Source of the DNA: Saccharofermentans sp.
GTDB taxonomy: Bacteria; Bacillota_A; Clostridia; Saccharofermentanales; Saccharofermentanaceae
Direction: 5' to 3'
Length of the DNA: 28,234 nt
Assembly (NCBI GenBank): GCA_024695565.1
Contig: JAILHX010000061.1
Location: 1-28,234, forward strand
Shown here piece by piece: positions 17,100-24,805 of this stretch (positions are counted from its first letter, which is position 1; each line of letters opens with the position of its first letter). Both the position numbers and the translations under genes were made by a program. Below the pieces are notes generated by a model that saw only the letters and a program-made list of their open reading frames with translations, did not search any database and was not told where the DNA came from.

Positions 17100-17128
17100 G
17101 GGCTGTCTCATTGATTTGAGACAGCCCC
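17087..17128 (-). terminator. Terminator of the minus-strand zinc-ribbon gene
   Basis: Perfect 12-bp stem: 17099-17110 with 17117-17128, loop of six. On the minus strand it is followed by the T-rich TTTCTTTTTG. It sits 21 bases past the stop codon at 17150. Confidence 0.88.
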
Positions 17129-17149
17129 AACATGGTTTGTATATAAGCT

Positions 17150-18730
17150 TTACTGAAGCATCCTGCGGCCCTGGCCCTGCTTCTCGAATTCGGTTGCATT
17201 CTCGTCTTCTTCAGCTTCTTCAGCTTCAGGCATAGCAGTCTTGAAGTCGAATCTCTGCTGTTCGCCGTATTTCCATCCGCTCTCGAGTGATACGAAATCT
17301 TTTGTTGTCTCATATGCTTCGATTGGGAAACTCGTGTCGTAATATGCTTCAACACCTAATTCAGGCGCGATATCGTGTGAGCTTGCCTGGGACAGTATCT
17401 CGATGTCTTTCTTCTCTCTGTTTCTAAGGACCTTAGGCATGATCTCGGCAAGGAAATACATTACGCCGCCTATCGTGATAGCGATGATAAGAAGCTCTAT
17501 TGGATGCTGATATATGAAAATCAGGAATCTGGCGCTTCTTGAGAAGCTTGAGAATATTCGAAGGCCTACAAATACACCGACAGGGATCAGATAAAGGAGC
17601 TTACGGAGACTTGTGTTCCAGCTGACGGCTTCCATTCTCGTCTTTCTGCCTGCGCGCTCTATCGATTCCCATCCCTTTGCGTAGGGGAATTCACCGGAGA
17701 CTTTTCCCGTCTGACCGTTAACTATGTACTGATAATTCCTTCCGTCGTAATCGAGGCTTAAGAACCAGCAGGGAAGAAGCGCATACTTGATATCCTGGTT
17801 GTTGTATCTGGTTATGCTGCTGTCTGAATTGGGAACAAAGTCGTCGTAACCGAAGTTGACCTCATCGCATACTTTGAGAGCATATTTATCGAATCTCTTA
17901 TAGATCCTGTCGGTCATGTCGAGCGGCAGTTCATCGTACTTCTCGGCGAAGAATCCCTGAAGATATTCTGGCTTGAAGCTCACGAGCTCAGAGTAATCGA
18001 AAGGTTCTGCAGCAGCCATCAATCTGTTGGCGATCTTGCGCTCACCGTCAAAAGGAACGTCCTTAAGTCTGAACTTAACCTTGCCGAAAGTGAGATGCGA
18101 GAAGTTGCCGCCGCTGGCTGTATAGTTCTCGGAATAAGCACTGTCGACCATCTTGCCCATGTGGCCCTGACCGCTTACGTTAACCTCGACTTCGGATGAT
18201 ATGATCCATGTCGGCACATAAAGACCTGTCATCTTAGCGAGGACTTTTTTGGATTTGAAGTCCTTGGGAAGGTGGTCTATATTTGCGCAATGCTCTTCGA
18301 AAAGGCTTATTGCCTTCTCCTTATCGAACTTGAACGGAATGATGTAGTCAGGCTTGAATTCACGCGTAAGTCTTCTCGTGACAAGCGCGGGCGAACCGCA
18401 GAAAGCACAGAATGTTGATGATGTGTTCTTGTCTGTTACGATCTCTGCACCGCAGGCGTTGCAGACGATCTCGACACGCGATTCGTCATCCTTGCTGACT
18501 TCAATCGTTCCGTCGTAATTCTTCTCGGGATTAGGAAGCCCGAATGAACCGACTTTTTCAAGTGTGTCGGGAGCAAAGAGCCCTCCGCAGTTTCTGCAGA
18601 TGCAGGCTCCGTGTGTGGAATCGAAAAAAAGATTCGACGCACAGTTCGGACACTTGATCGAGTCTGCAGAGAAAGTCCGTACGGATGTTCCAAATCCGCC
18701 TGACGAAGCAGGATTATCCCAAATTGCCAT
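17150..18730 (-). CDS. Zinc-ribbon membrane protein (TFIIB-like zinc ribbon type)
   Basis: 526 residues. Two N-terminal zinc ribbons: CPNC 27-30 with CRNC 45-48, and CNAC 90-93 with CAFC 108-111. A long soluble region follows, including the wording LLPCWFLSLDYDG (318-330) and a nearby NGQTGKVSGEFP that recur in this clostridial family. Then come two hydrophobic segments (about 377-394 and 411-429) and an acidic tail. Proteins like this are usually annotated only as zinc-ribbon or TFIIB-type zinc-ribbon proteins; a role in nucleic acid or protein binding at the membrane is guesswork. Start at 18730 with AAGGGG about ten bases upstream. It follows the Lgt-like gene but has its own promoter overlapping that gene's stop codon. 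Confidence 0.85.
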   Translation of the reverse strand: MAIWDNPASSGGFGTSVRTFSADSIKCPNCASNLFFDSTHGACICRNCGGLFAPDTLEKVGSFGLPNPEKNYDGTIEVSKDDESRVEIVCNACGAEIVTDKNTSSTFCAFCGSPALVTRRLTREFKPDYIIPFKFDKEKAISLFEEHCANIDHLPKDFKSKKVLAKMTGLYVPTWIISSEVEVNVSGQGHMGKMVDSAYSENYTASGGNFSHLTFGKVKFRLKDVPFDGERKIANRLMAAAEPFDYSELVSFKPEYLQGFFAEKYDELPLDMTDRIYKRFDKYALKVCDEVNFGYDDFVPNSDSSITRYNNQDIKYALLPCWFLSLDYDGRNYQYIVNGQTGKVSGEFPYAKGWESIERAGRKTRMEAVSWNTSLRKLLYLIPVGVFVGLRIFSSFSRSARFLIFIYQHPIELLIIAITIGGVMYFLAEIMPKVLRNREKKDIEILSQASSHDIAPELGVEAYYDTSFPIEAYETTKDFVSLESGWKYGEQQRFDFKTAMPEAEEAEEDENATEFEKQGQGRRMLQ

Positions 18731-18763
18731 ATAATCTACCCCTTAAAATAAAGCACTGAATAA

Positions 18764-18793
18764 AATATACAATAATGCCCGAAATATTGTCAA
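18764..18793 (-). promoter_or_regulatory. Sigma-A promoter of the zinc-ribbon gene
   Basis: On the minus strand TTGACA (18793-18788) and TATATT (18769-18764) are separated by 18 bases. The -35 box overlaps the TGA stop of the upstream Lgt-like gene, so this promoter allows expression independent of that gene. Confidence 0.8.
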
Positions 18794-19494
18794 CGATAAT
18801 TGATTTTCAGGACTTTTTTCCAAACAAACACAATGATCACTGCAAGCAAACCGGCTATAAGGACCTTAATCTGGCCTGAAGCGATTATGGAACCGTCATG
18901 GTAGTATCTCAGGTATTCAAGCAGGAATCTGACTGGCACCAGTATCGCCGTGATGATATAGATGGCATGGACCTTGTTCTTCATCTTTCTGATGAGTATC
19001 ACGGCGATTATATGGACCAGGATAAATACCAGCATATCGAAAAGCTGGACCGGGAAGTAGGTCCCCGCATGCTCGTTGTGATATGTTACGGCCAGAGGAC
19101 CTGTATAAGGTTTTCCGTGACAGCATCCTGCTAAAAAACACCCTGATTTGGCAAGACCGTACATCAGAGGCGCTGCGGCGAGAAATGAAGCCATGACGCA
19201 GTCGGGTTTATCCCTGATTATGAGCCCGGAGATGAAGATCCCGCCGATCATGCCGACTACGGCGCCTAACCCCGAGAACCCGAGCTCGATGCCTTCAGCC
19301 GTTATCTTGAACGTGACCATCAGAGAAGTTGCAAGCGTGCAGATAACAGTGAGAAGACATGTGTACCCGATCGTTCTCTTTTCGACCTTGAACTTATGCA
19401 TGTGAAAAATAGCAACGCCAAAGCCGATCGCTACCGCCAGTACTACGAGAAACGAATATGGAGAACGGGTGAACTCGGGAATGTCGATCTGCAT
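18790..19494 (-). CDS. Lgt-like (prolipoprotein diacylglyceryl transferase family) membrane protein
   Basis: 234 residues, about seven membrane segments. The family landmarks are present but altered: KSGCFLAGCCHGKP (116-129) stands where the enzyme usually has GRxGNF, so the catalytically important Arg is Lys here; FPVQLFD replaces HPTQLYE; and PVRFLLEYLR (187-196) keeps the late Arg and Glu. It is shorter than typical Lgt (260-300). It may therefore be a divergent transferase or a paralogue with another lipid substrate. The start at 19494 has no clear ribosome site and lies nine bases after the stop of the upstream Pro/Gln-rich gene, so translation is probably coupled. Confidence 0.75.
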   Translation of the reverse strand: MQIDIPEFTRSPYSFLVVLAVAIGFGVAIFHMHKFKVEKRTIGYTCLLTVICTLATSLMVTFKITAEGIELGFSGLGAVVGMIGGIFISGLIIRDKPDCVMASFLAAAPLMYGLAKSGCFLAGCCHGKPYTGPLAVTYHNEHAGTYFPVQLFDMLVFILVHIIAVILIRKMKNKVHAIYIITAILVPVRFLLEYLRYYHDGSIIASGQIKVLIAGLLAVIIVFVWKKVLKINYR

Positions 19495-19503
19495 ATAGGT
19501 TTA

Positions 19504-20055
19504 TTAACCCGGACAATCCTTTACCATGTACCAGCACATTACGATCAGTAATACCACAGCGATAATGCTGGCTGCAGCAAGTCCGATATAGACCCACATA
19601 AGGACCTTGGCAAATTTATTTTCCTTATACTTAACACGGGCGATGATCATCAATACCCATGAACCGATATAAGATCCTCCGAGCGCCAGCGACAGCAGGC
19701 TGCTTATAGTGCTGAGACCGGCGTTGTCTCCGAATATCTCGGAGAGTGAGTCAGCTAATCCGGAGAGAATTCCCGATACGACATACGGAAGTACAAGAAG
19801 TCCGATAGAGATAAAGCAGAGGAGGTTGCCCTTTTTCCTTCTTGCAGCTCTTTCTTCAGCATCCATCTCATCAGCTGACATCAACAGGGGATCAGCCATA
19901 TACTGTCCGGGCATCTGCTGATACTGAAGGTATGGCTGCTGATATGAAGGCTGCTGCCCATAAGCAGGCTGCTGATAAACCGGCTGAACAGGCTGCTGAG
20001 GCTGCTGCTGCGGCTGATACTGTGGCTGAACAGGCTGATAGTTATTGTTATCCAT
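19504..20055 (-). CDS. Pro/Gln/Tyr-rich three-span membrane protein
   Basis: 183 residues. Residues 1-50 are a low-complexity Gln/Pro/Tyr tail (repeats of QPQ and YQQP), then an acidic and basic linker, then three hydrophobic segments (77-99, 115-140, 150-175). The build resembles small clostridial membrane proteins with a disordered cytoplasmic tail. No enzymatic motif is seen and I do not recognise a function. Start at 20055 with GGGAGA upstream. First gene of the minus-strand cluster, followed at nine bases by the Lgt-like gene. The CAG/CTG-rich DNA of the tail is compositionally unlike the neighbours but is explained by the protein repeat. Confidence 0.8.
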   Translation of the reverse strand: MDNNNYQPVQPQYQPQQQPQQPVQPVYQQPAYGQQPSYQQPYLQYQQMPGQYMADPLLMSADEMDAEERAARRKKGNLLCFISIGLLVLPYVVSGILSGLADSLSEIFGDNAGLSTISSLLSLALGGSYIGSWVLMIIARVKYKENKFAKVLMWVYIGLAAASIIAVVLLIVMCWYMVKDCPG

Positions 20056-20087
20056 CGAGAATCTCCCTTTTATATTTTTCCGCGTTT

Positions 20088-20096
20088 ATTCTAACA
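20088..20096 (-). promoter_or_regulatory. Extended -10 promoter of the minus-strand cluster
   Basis: On the minus strand TGT then TAGAAT (20093-20088) forms an extended -10 about 33 bases before the ATG at 20055. A weak TTCACT lies 18 bases upstream. Confidence 0.5.
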
Positions 20097-20148
20097 CATG
20101 AGGAATTTTTAAGTGAAATTATCAATAGAAAGTGATTTTTCGCCGGCA

Positions 20149-20157
20149 TGGTATAAA
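20149..20157 (+). promoter_or_regulatory. Extended -10 promoter of the solute-binding-like lipoprotein
   Basis: TGG then TATAAA (20152-20157), about 39 bases before ATG 20196, divergent from the promoter of the minus-strand cluster. Confidence 0.5.
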
Positions 20158-20195
20158 ATGTAAATGTTGCACAAACAACCATGGGGAGAACAAAT

Positions 20196-22556
20196 ATGGG
20201 AATAAGATCATGTAAATTGGGAAGGCGTTTTGCTGCTTCTGTTCTTGCGGCAGCGATGCTTACGCCTTCTGTTTTGTTTACGGGGTGTCAAAAGGGTTCG
20301 GGCCTTCCTTCGAAGGTCACCGAAGACATGCCCTGGTTTGACGTGAAAAGCTTTGATGTAAAGGATGATTTTGATTCGGATATTTATTTTTACGAAGAGT
20401 ATCAGCTGCTCGGGGTCAAGGACGGAAAGATTTATGTAAAGGCTTATGGCGAGCGACTGGATGATGATATCCTGTATCAGCAGGATAAGGAAGAATTCTG
20501 GCTTCTGACATACGATACAGAAGGAAAGCTCCTGTCTAAGACGATGTTTTTGGATCTGCTCAAAGATCAGTTCCCGCTTGAAGAAGGCAGGACACGCTAC
20601 ATCCGCATAACCAGTTATGACGGCGAGTGTATCTGCATCGCTTTCGATGACGATGATAAAGATTTCAATGCTGTAAGTCATATGGTCAGGTATAACCCGT
20701 CAGACGGGTCAATCATTGAGACCGGCAGTTATGAAGATCAGATCTTCGGAGAAACAGACTTCAAGTATTCGATCATCGACGGGTATTCTGTAAAAGCTTC
20801 TCAGGTACTGGGTCCTATGGGGACATCTATCAATATTACTGTTACTGATCCAGACGGTCAGATAACAGTGATCGACATGAGTAAAGAATTTCCTTCGATG
20901 CAGCTCTTTTTCTGCCAGTTTGTCTTCAAGAGGAATGACAAAGAAGCTTTTATTGGTATCGATAACGGCATGAAGAATAAGTACTTCTCGCTCGATCTTG
21001 CTTCAAAGCAGATCACAGAAGTGCGTGAACCGCAGGAGTTTATAGAAGCTGTTTACTATTTCGACGGACGCTATATCGAAGGTATCGGGAATATTGTTCC
21101 TAACAACAAAGGCATAGATGTCATTGACCTTGAGAATGAGACTGTTGAGAACTTCTTCGATATCAATAACTGCAATTTGAACAGGTATGAATCGAGCTTT
21201 ATTGAAGTCAATGATGTAACTGAAGACTGCATTATTTTCTCGTCCAAAACGTCGTTTGATTTAAAGGCTATATTAAATGGACATTTGAATATTTATATCC
21301 TGAAAAAGTGTGACGTTAATCCGCATGCCGGAAAAGACATAATAAGGATCGCGTCTTATGGTGAACTCTCTTTTGCAATGTCGGAGGGCATCTGCAGATT
21401 CAATGATACGAGCAGCTCGCATCTCATCATGATCGATGAACGTTACGATCTCCGCCGTCAGAACGCGGAAGGCATCGGAAGGCAGGGCAGTAATACGAAA
21501 ATGTATTACGACCAGCTCATTGCGGATATTCAGAACGGCACCGGTCCTGATATGGTATTCAATCTGTCCGGAGTCGATCAGCTGTATAACAGTGATTACC
21601 TGATCGATCTGTCGGATGTTATAGGATCGCAGGACCTTATAGACGGCGTTGTTGAAGCAGTCAGGACATCTGACGGAAAACTCTATCACATGCCTTTGTC
21701 TTTTACGCCTGCAGGAATCGTTACATCTAAGGAGTATGTGACTGATTATTCAACCGGAATGACTTTTGAAGAGTACAAAAAGTTTGTTGCTGAAGTCTGT
21801 AACGGGGAAGACCCTCTTGCGTCAACAAATGTGGGCTTTGTGGCTGCCTGCTCAGAGTTTTACGGCAGGGATCTGGATCTTGATTCAGAGAACTTTGCAG
21901 AACTTGCCGGGTTTGCTAAAAATGATTTCAGTACGACAGTTGTAAATGAACCGGAAGACTATGAAGCGTATCTGACAGACACAGTTGATTATAAGCCTGC
22001 TTTTTATATGACAGGATTATCATTCGATTTTTTCCTTTATGAATGTAACGGGATCGTGAAGGATAAGGTGCTTATCAGTCTTCCTTCTTCGGGCGGTTTC
22101 ACCCCCAGATTCTCAGTAGATGAGTCTATCGCCATAACAGCCGGAAGCAGTAATATCGAAGCCTGCAAGGATGTGATAAGAATCCTGCTTAGTGATGACA
22201 TCCAGAGCCTGTACGGCTCGCTTGATGCCGATCCGGTCTCACGCAAAGGCCTCGAAAACGTGATCGCAGATTCGGTCTGGTTCTATAACGATCAGACTGA
22301 CAGATACCTGGCATACTATTCGATTGAATATGTCGAGGACATAGGCCGTTATACCGGGCATATCGATGCAGAAGAGACGGCAGAAGCATACATGGCAATG
22401 ATCGACAGCTGCTCAGGATTATACTCGATCGATCCTGTCGTGCAGAATATTATCTGCGAAGAAATGGAAGCTTATTTTGCAGGGCAGAAAGAACTTGATG
22501 AAGTCGTTGTCATCATTAAGGACCGTATCAATACCTACCGGAATGAACATAAATAA
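20196..22556 (+). CDS. Large lipoprotein with C-terminal extracellular solute-binding domain
   Basis: 786 residues. The signal peptide ends in a lipobox-like FTGC (C31). Residues about 50-375 are strand-rich with WLLTYDTEGK-like repeats, suggestive of a beta-propeller or sensor-like fold (inference). From about 382 (IIRIASYG) to the end it reads like an ABC-transporter solute-binding protein: QLIADIQNGTGPDMVF, DLSDVIGSQDLIDGV, KLYHMPLSFTPAGI and a late EACKDVIRILLSDD. No permease or ATPase gene is adjacent, so it may be a sensor or orphan binding protein. An in-frame ATG at 20181 overlaps the ribosome site; ATG 20196 with GGGGAGA six bases upstream was preferred. No terminator is seen before the next gene. 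Confidence 0.8.
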   Translation: MGIRSCKLGRRFAASVLAAAMLTPSVLFTGCQKGSGLPSKVTEDMPWFDVKSFDVKDDFDSDIYFYEEYQLLGVKDGKIYVKAYGERLDDDILYQQDKEEFWLLTYDTEGKLLSKTMFLDLLKDQFPLEEGRTRYIRITSYDGECICIAFDDDDKDFNAVSHMVRYNPSDGSIIETGSYEDQIFGETDFKYSIIDGYSVKASQVLGPMGTSINITVTDPDGQITVIDMSKEFPSMQLFFCQFVFKRNDKEAFIGIDNGMKNKYFSLDLASKQITEVREPQEFIEAVYYFDGRYIEGIGNIVPNNKGIDVIDLENETVENFFDINNCNLNRYESSFIEVNDVTEDCIIFSSKTSFDLKAILNGHLNIYILKKCDVNPHAGKDIIRIASYGELSFAMSEGICRFNDTSSSHLIMIDERYDLRRQNAEGIGRQGSNTKMYYDQLIADIQNGTGPDMVFNLSGVDQLYNSDYLIDLSDVIGSQDLIDGVVEAVRTSDGKLYHMPLSFTPAGIVTSKEYVTDYSTGMTFEEYKKFVAEVCNGEDPLASTNVGFVAACSEFYGRDLDLDSENFAELAGFAKNDFSTTVVNEPEDYEAYLTDTVDYKPAFYMTGLSFDFFLYECNGIVKDKVLISLPSSGGFTPRFSVDESIAITAGSSNIEACKDVIRILLSDDIQSLYGSLDADPVSRKGLENVIADSVWFYNDQTDRYLAYYSIEYVEDIGRYTGHIDAEETAEAYMAMIDSCSGLYSIDPVVQNIICEEMEAYFAGQKELDEVVVIIKDRINTYRNEHK

Positions 22557-22593
22557 GTAATATTCAGGTATATGTCAATTTAGTTTTATAGGG

Positions 22594-22599
22594 TATAAT
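22594..22599 (+). promoter_or_regulatory. Likely -10 box of the surface-protein gene
   Basis: A perfect TATAAT, 44 bases upstream of ATG 22644. The upstream -35 region matches poorly. Confidence 0.45.
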
Positions 22600-22643
22600 C
22601 ATCGTGGCAATTAATGCAAACCCGTAATTGGAAGGAGTTTTGT

Positions 22644-24497
22644 ATGAAGAAATTAATGGGTAAGATGTTTGGAGTATTGCTCACGGTTGCGATATTGATG
22701 AGCCTTATTCCTGCAACAGTGATTTCTGCTGAATCGACCGGCATGGTAAAGAGTTTGAGCAGGTTCGACGTTTTTCTTGATGGTGACATCATTGGCTTGT
22801 GTGAGGAGGGTACCAGTGTTTTTATCGACTTGGATCCTGATGGTGTGGGAGATGGTGATTTTCTTGCTACCGGTGGAGCACAGTCTCTTACAATCAGCAA
22901 AGGCGAAAAAGGCTACGCTGAAGTTGTGTTTGGCGGAAATAGTAAACCGATAGTACTTGATACCAGTAGTTATGATGCAATTTTGTACACGGGTGGCGAA
23001 GGCACGTCAAATGAAGATCTTATAACCTTTACTTCCATATCTTTATTTGATGCCGTAAATATTTTAATAGAGGAAATCCCTGAACCATTCGATGTTGACG
23101 ATGAAGACTTAATTGTTGCAGCAAGAGAGGCTTATGACCGTCTTGGAGATCTGGCGGCTGAAATAGATGAAGATCATACCAATAAGCTTTTGGCAGCAGA
23201 AGCTGATCTTCTGACTATGAAGGATGAAAAGGCTGCCCAGGATGTAATCAATGCTATCGAAGCTTTGCCGGAAAATATAACTCTTGATAACGAAGGCGAT
23301 ATTGCTAATGCCAGAGCTGCACTTGAAAACCTTACAGAAGATCAGCGTAAATTAGTTCCTGCTGATACGATTGATAAGCTCGAGGCTGCTGAAGCTGCTT
23401 TAGCTGCTTTAAAGGCTGAGCAGGGACCTAGTGAAGAAGATCTTGCAGCTGCTCAAAATGTGACTGATCTGCTTAATCAGCTTCCTGATCCGGAAGAAGT
23501 AACTCTCGGTGATGCAGAGAAGATTGCCAATGCGAGACAAGCGGTTAATGAGCTTACAGACGAACAGCGCAGTTTGATCGAGGAAGGACTTCTTTCTTTG
23601 CTTGAGAAAGATGAAGCTGCTTTGAAGGCATTACAGGATGAAGCTTCTGATGATGATGAAGATGCTGCTCTTGCCAAAGCAGTTGCTGATAAGATAGCGG
23701 CTCTTCCTGAACCTGGTGATGTAACTATCAATGATGAATACGCAATTAATGAAACGCTTGTTTCCTACAATGATCTGACACCTGATCAGAAGGCTTTGAT
23801 CAGTGATGAACTGATGGCTAAGCTTAACAGTGATCTTATTGCACTTGATCTTTTGCTCATTGATTATTACATGGATATCGGTGAAAAGCTGTTGGCTGAT
23901 TACGGCAGTGTGATGTCTGCTGACAGAAAGACTGAACTCCAGGAAGCAATGGATAATGCTAATGCTGTTTTGAATGCTGATGCTATTTCCCGTGACGATT
24001 TAGAGAATGTCATGCTCGATCTTGTTATTGCTTTGCTTAAGGCAGATGAAGAACTCGAAGGAATCTATACGATCACTGACGATTCAGGTGCCAAGTGGAT
24101 TCAGGGAAGCGCAACAGGTCTTAAGTTCAGGATCGTTCAGGCTGGTATCGATGATGACGCATATGAATTCTTTGAAGACGGCGGCTGCTATATCGAAGTA
24201 GACGGTAAGCAGGTTGACTTAAGCAATTTCACATATGTTGAGGGAAGTGTCATCATTACACTTAAGCCTGAGTTCCTTACAACATTGTCAGTTGGTGAAC
24301 ACACGATCACATTCAAGTTCTCCAATTCTACCGTTACAACAAAGTTCACGGTAGTTGCATCTCAAGCCTCTACACCTACTAACGTTCCTGCAACAGGTGA
24401 AGTTATCAGCACTACTGCTGTCGCAGGTGCTTCTGTAATTGCACTTGCGGGCGTTACACTCTTCCTTAGAAAGCGTTACGCAGTAGAGAAAGACTAA
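22644..24497 (+). CDS. Sortase-anchored surface protein with helical repeats
   Basis: 617 residues. Signal peptide 1-29. A unique beta-rich domain (about 35-130) is followed by four helical repeats of about 65-70 residues (134-196, 197-262, 266-333, 342-405) with the recurring pattern of I-ALP, an AR-A segment, LT-DQ-LI and a closing AE. Then come a further helical stretch (411-472) and an Ig-like domain (474-572). The C-terminus has VPATG (581-585), a hydrophobic segment and RKR, a sortase cell-wall sorting signal with V for the usual L. An upstream in-frame ATG at 22614 was rejected; ATG 22644 has GGAAGGAG six bases upstream and gives a proper signal peptide. Probably adhesion or structural; no ligand can be named. 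Acidic throughout. Confidence 0.88.
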   Translation: MKKLMGKMFGVLLTVAILMSLIPATVISAESTGMVKSLSRFDVFLDGDIIGLCEEGTSVFIDLDPDGVGDGDFLATGGAQSLTISKGEKGYAEVVFGGNSKPIVLDTSSYDAILYTGGEGTSNEDLITFTSISLFDAVNILIEEIPEPFDVDDEDLIVAAREAYDRLGDLAAEIDEDHTNKLLAAEADLLTMKDEKAAQDVINAIEALPENITLDNEGDIANARAALENLTEDQRKLVPADTIDKLEAAEAALAALKAEQGPSEEDLAAAQNVTDLLNQLPDPEEVTLGDAEKIANARQAVNELTDEQRSLIEEGLLSLLEKDEAALKALQDEASDDDEDAALAKAVADKIAALPEPGDVTINDEYAINETLVSYNDLTPDQKALISDELMAKLNSDLIALDLLLIDYYMDIGEKLLADYGSVMSADRKTELQEAMDNANAVLNADAISRDDLENVMLDLVIALLKADEELEGIYTITDDSGAKWIQGSATGLKFRIVQAGIDDDAYEFFEDGGCYIEVDGKQVDLSNFTYVEGSVIITLKPEFLTTLSVGEHTITFKFSNSTVTTKFTVVASQASTPTNVPATGEVISTTAVAGASVIALAGVTLFLRKRYAVEKD

Positions 24498-24520
24498 GAG
24501 GTTTTTACAAAACTAATCGA

Positions 24521-24557
24521 AAAGAGGTTCACTTCAAAATGAAGTGAACCTCTTTTT
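24521..24557. terminator. Bidirectional terminator of surface protein and tRNA-Leu
   Basis: A perfect 16-bp stem (24521-24536 with 24540-24555) around an AAA loop. T-runs close both directions: CTCTTTTT on plus, CTCTTTTCG on minus. It ends the surface-protein mRNA and, on the other strand, the tRNA-Leu transcript 12 bases after its CCA. Confidence 0.9.
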
Positions 24558-24568
24558 AGTTGGTATTA

Positions 24569-24653
<85 letters not shown>

Positions 24654-24665
24654 ATTTCGCGGAAC

Positions 24666-24695
24666 ATTATAACACTTAGACCAAACAACTTGCAA
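24666..24695 (-). promoter_or_regulatory. Promoter of tRNA-Leu
   Basis: On the minus strand TTGCAA (24695-24690), 18 bases, then TATAAT (24671-24666), which is preceded by TGT (extended -10). It ends 12 bases before the tRNA 5' end. Confidence 0.8.
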
Positions 24696-24746
24696 AAAGC
24701 CGTGAATGCGATGTAACGAAGCGGTAACAGCACGGAAATATTGGAG

Positions 24747-24755
24747 TGTTAGAAT
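24747..24755 (+). promoter_or_regulatory. Extended -10 promoter of the M15 peptidase gene
   Basis: TGT then TAGAAT (24750-24755), about 50 bases before GTG 24806. No good -35 is seen. It is divergent from the tRNA-Leu promoter. Confidence 0.45.
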
Positions 24756-24805
24756 AACGGAAATTAAGATGGATTATTCTGTTTACCGTTAAGGAGATAA
24801 AGACA

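Noticed and set aside
16698..17355. Long open frames on both strands through the 63-bp array, with 21-residue repeats
   Set aside because: The repeat length is a multiple of three, so any stop-free unit gives long frames in several registers. Starts lie inside a terminator or inside the neighbouring gene, no ribosome site is present, and the composition (rich in His, Cys, Thr) is unlike the other proteins.
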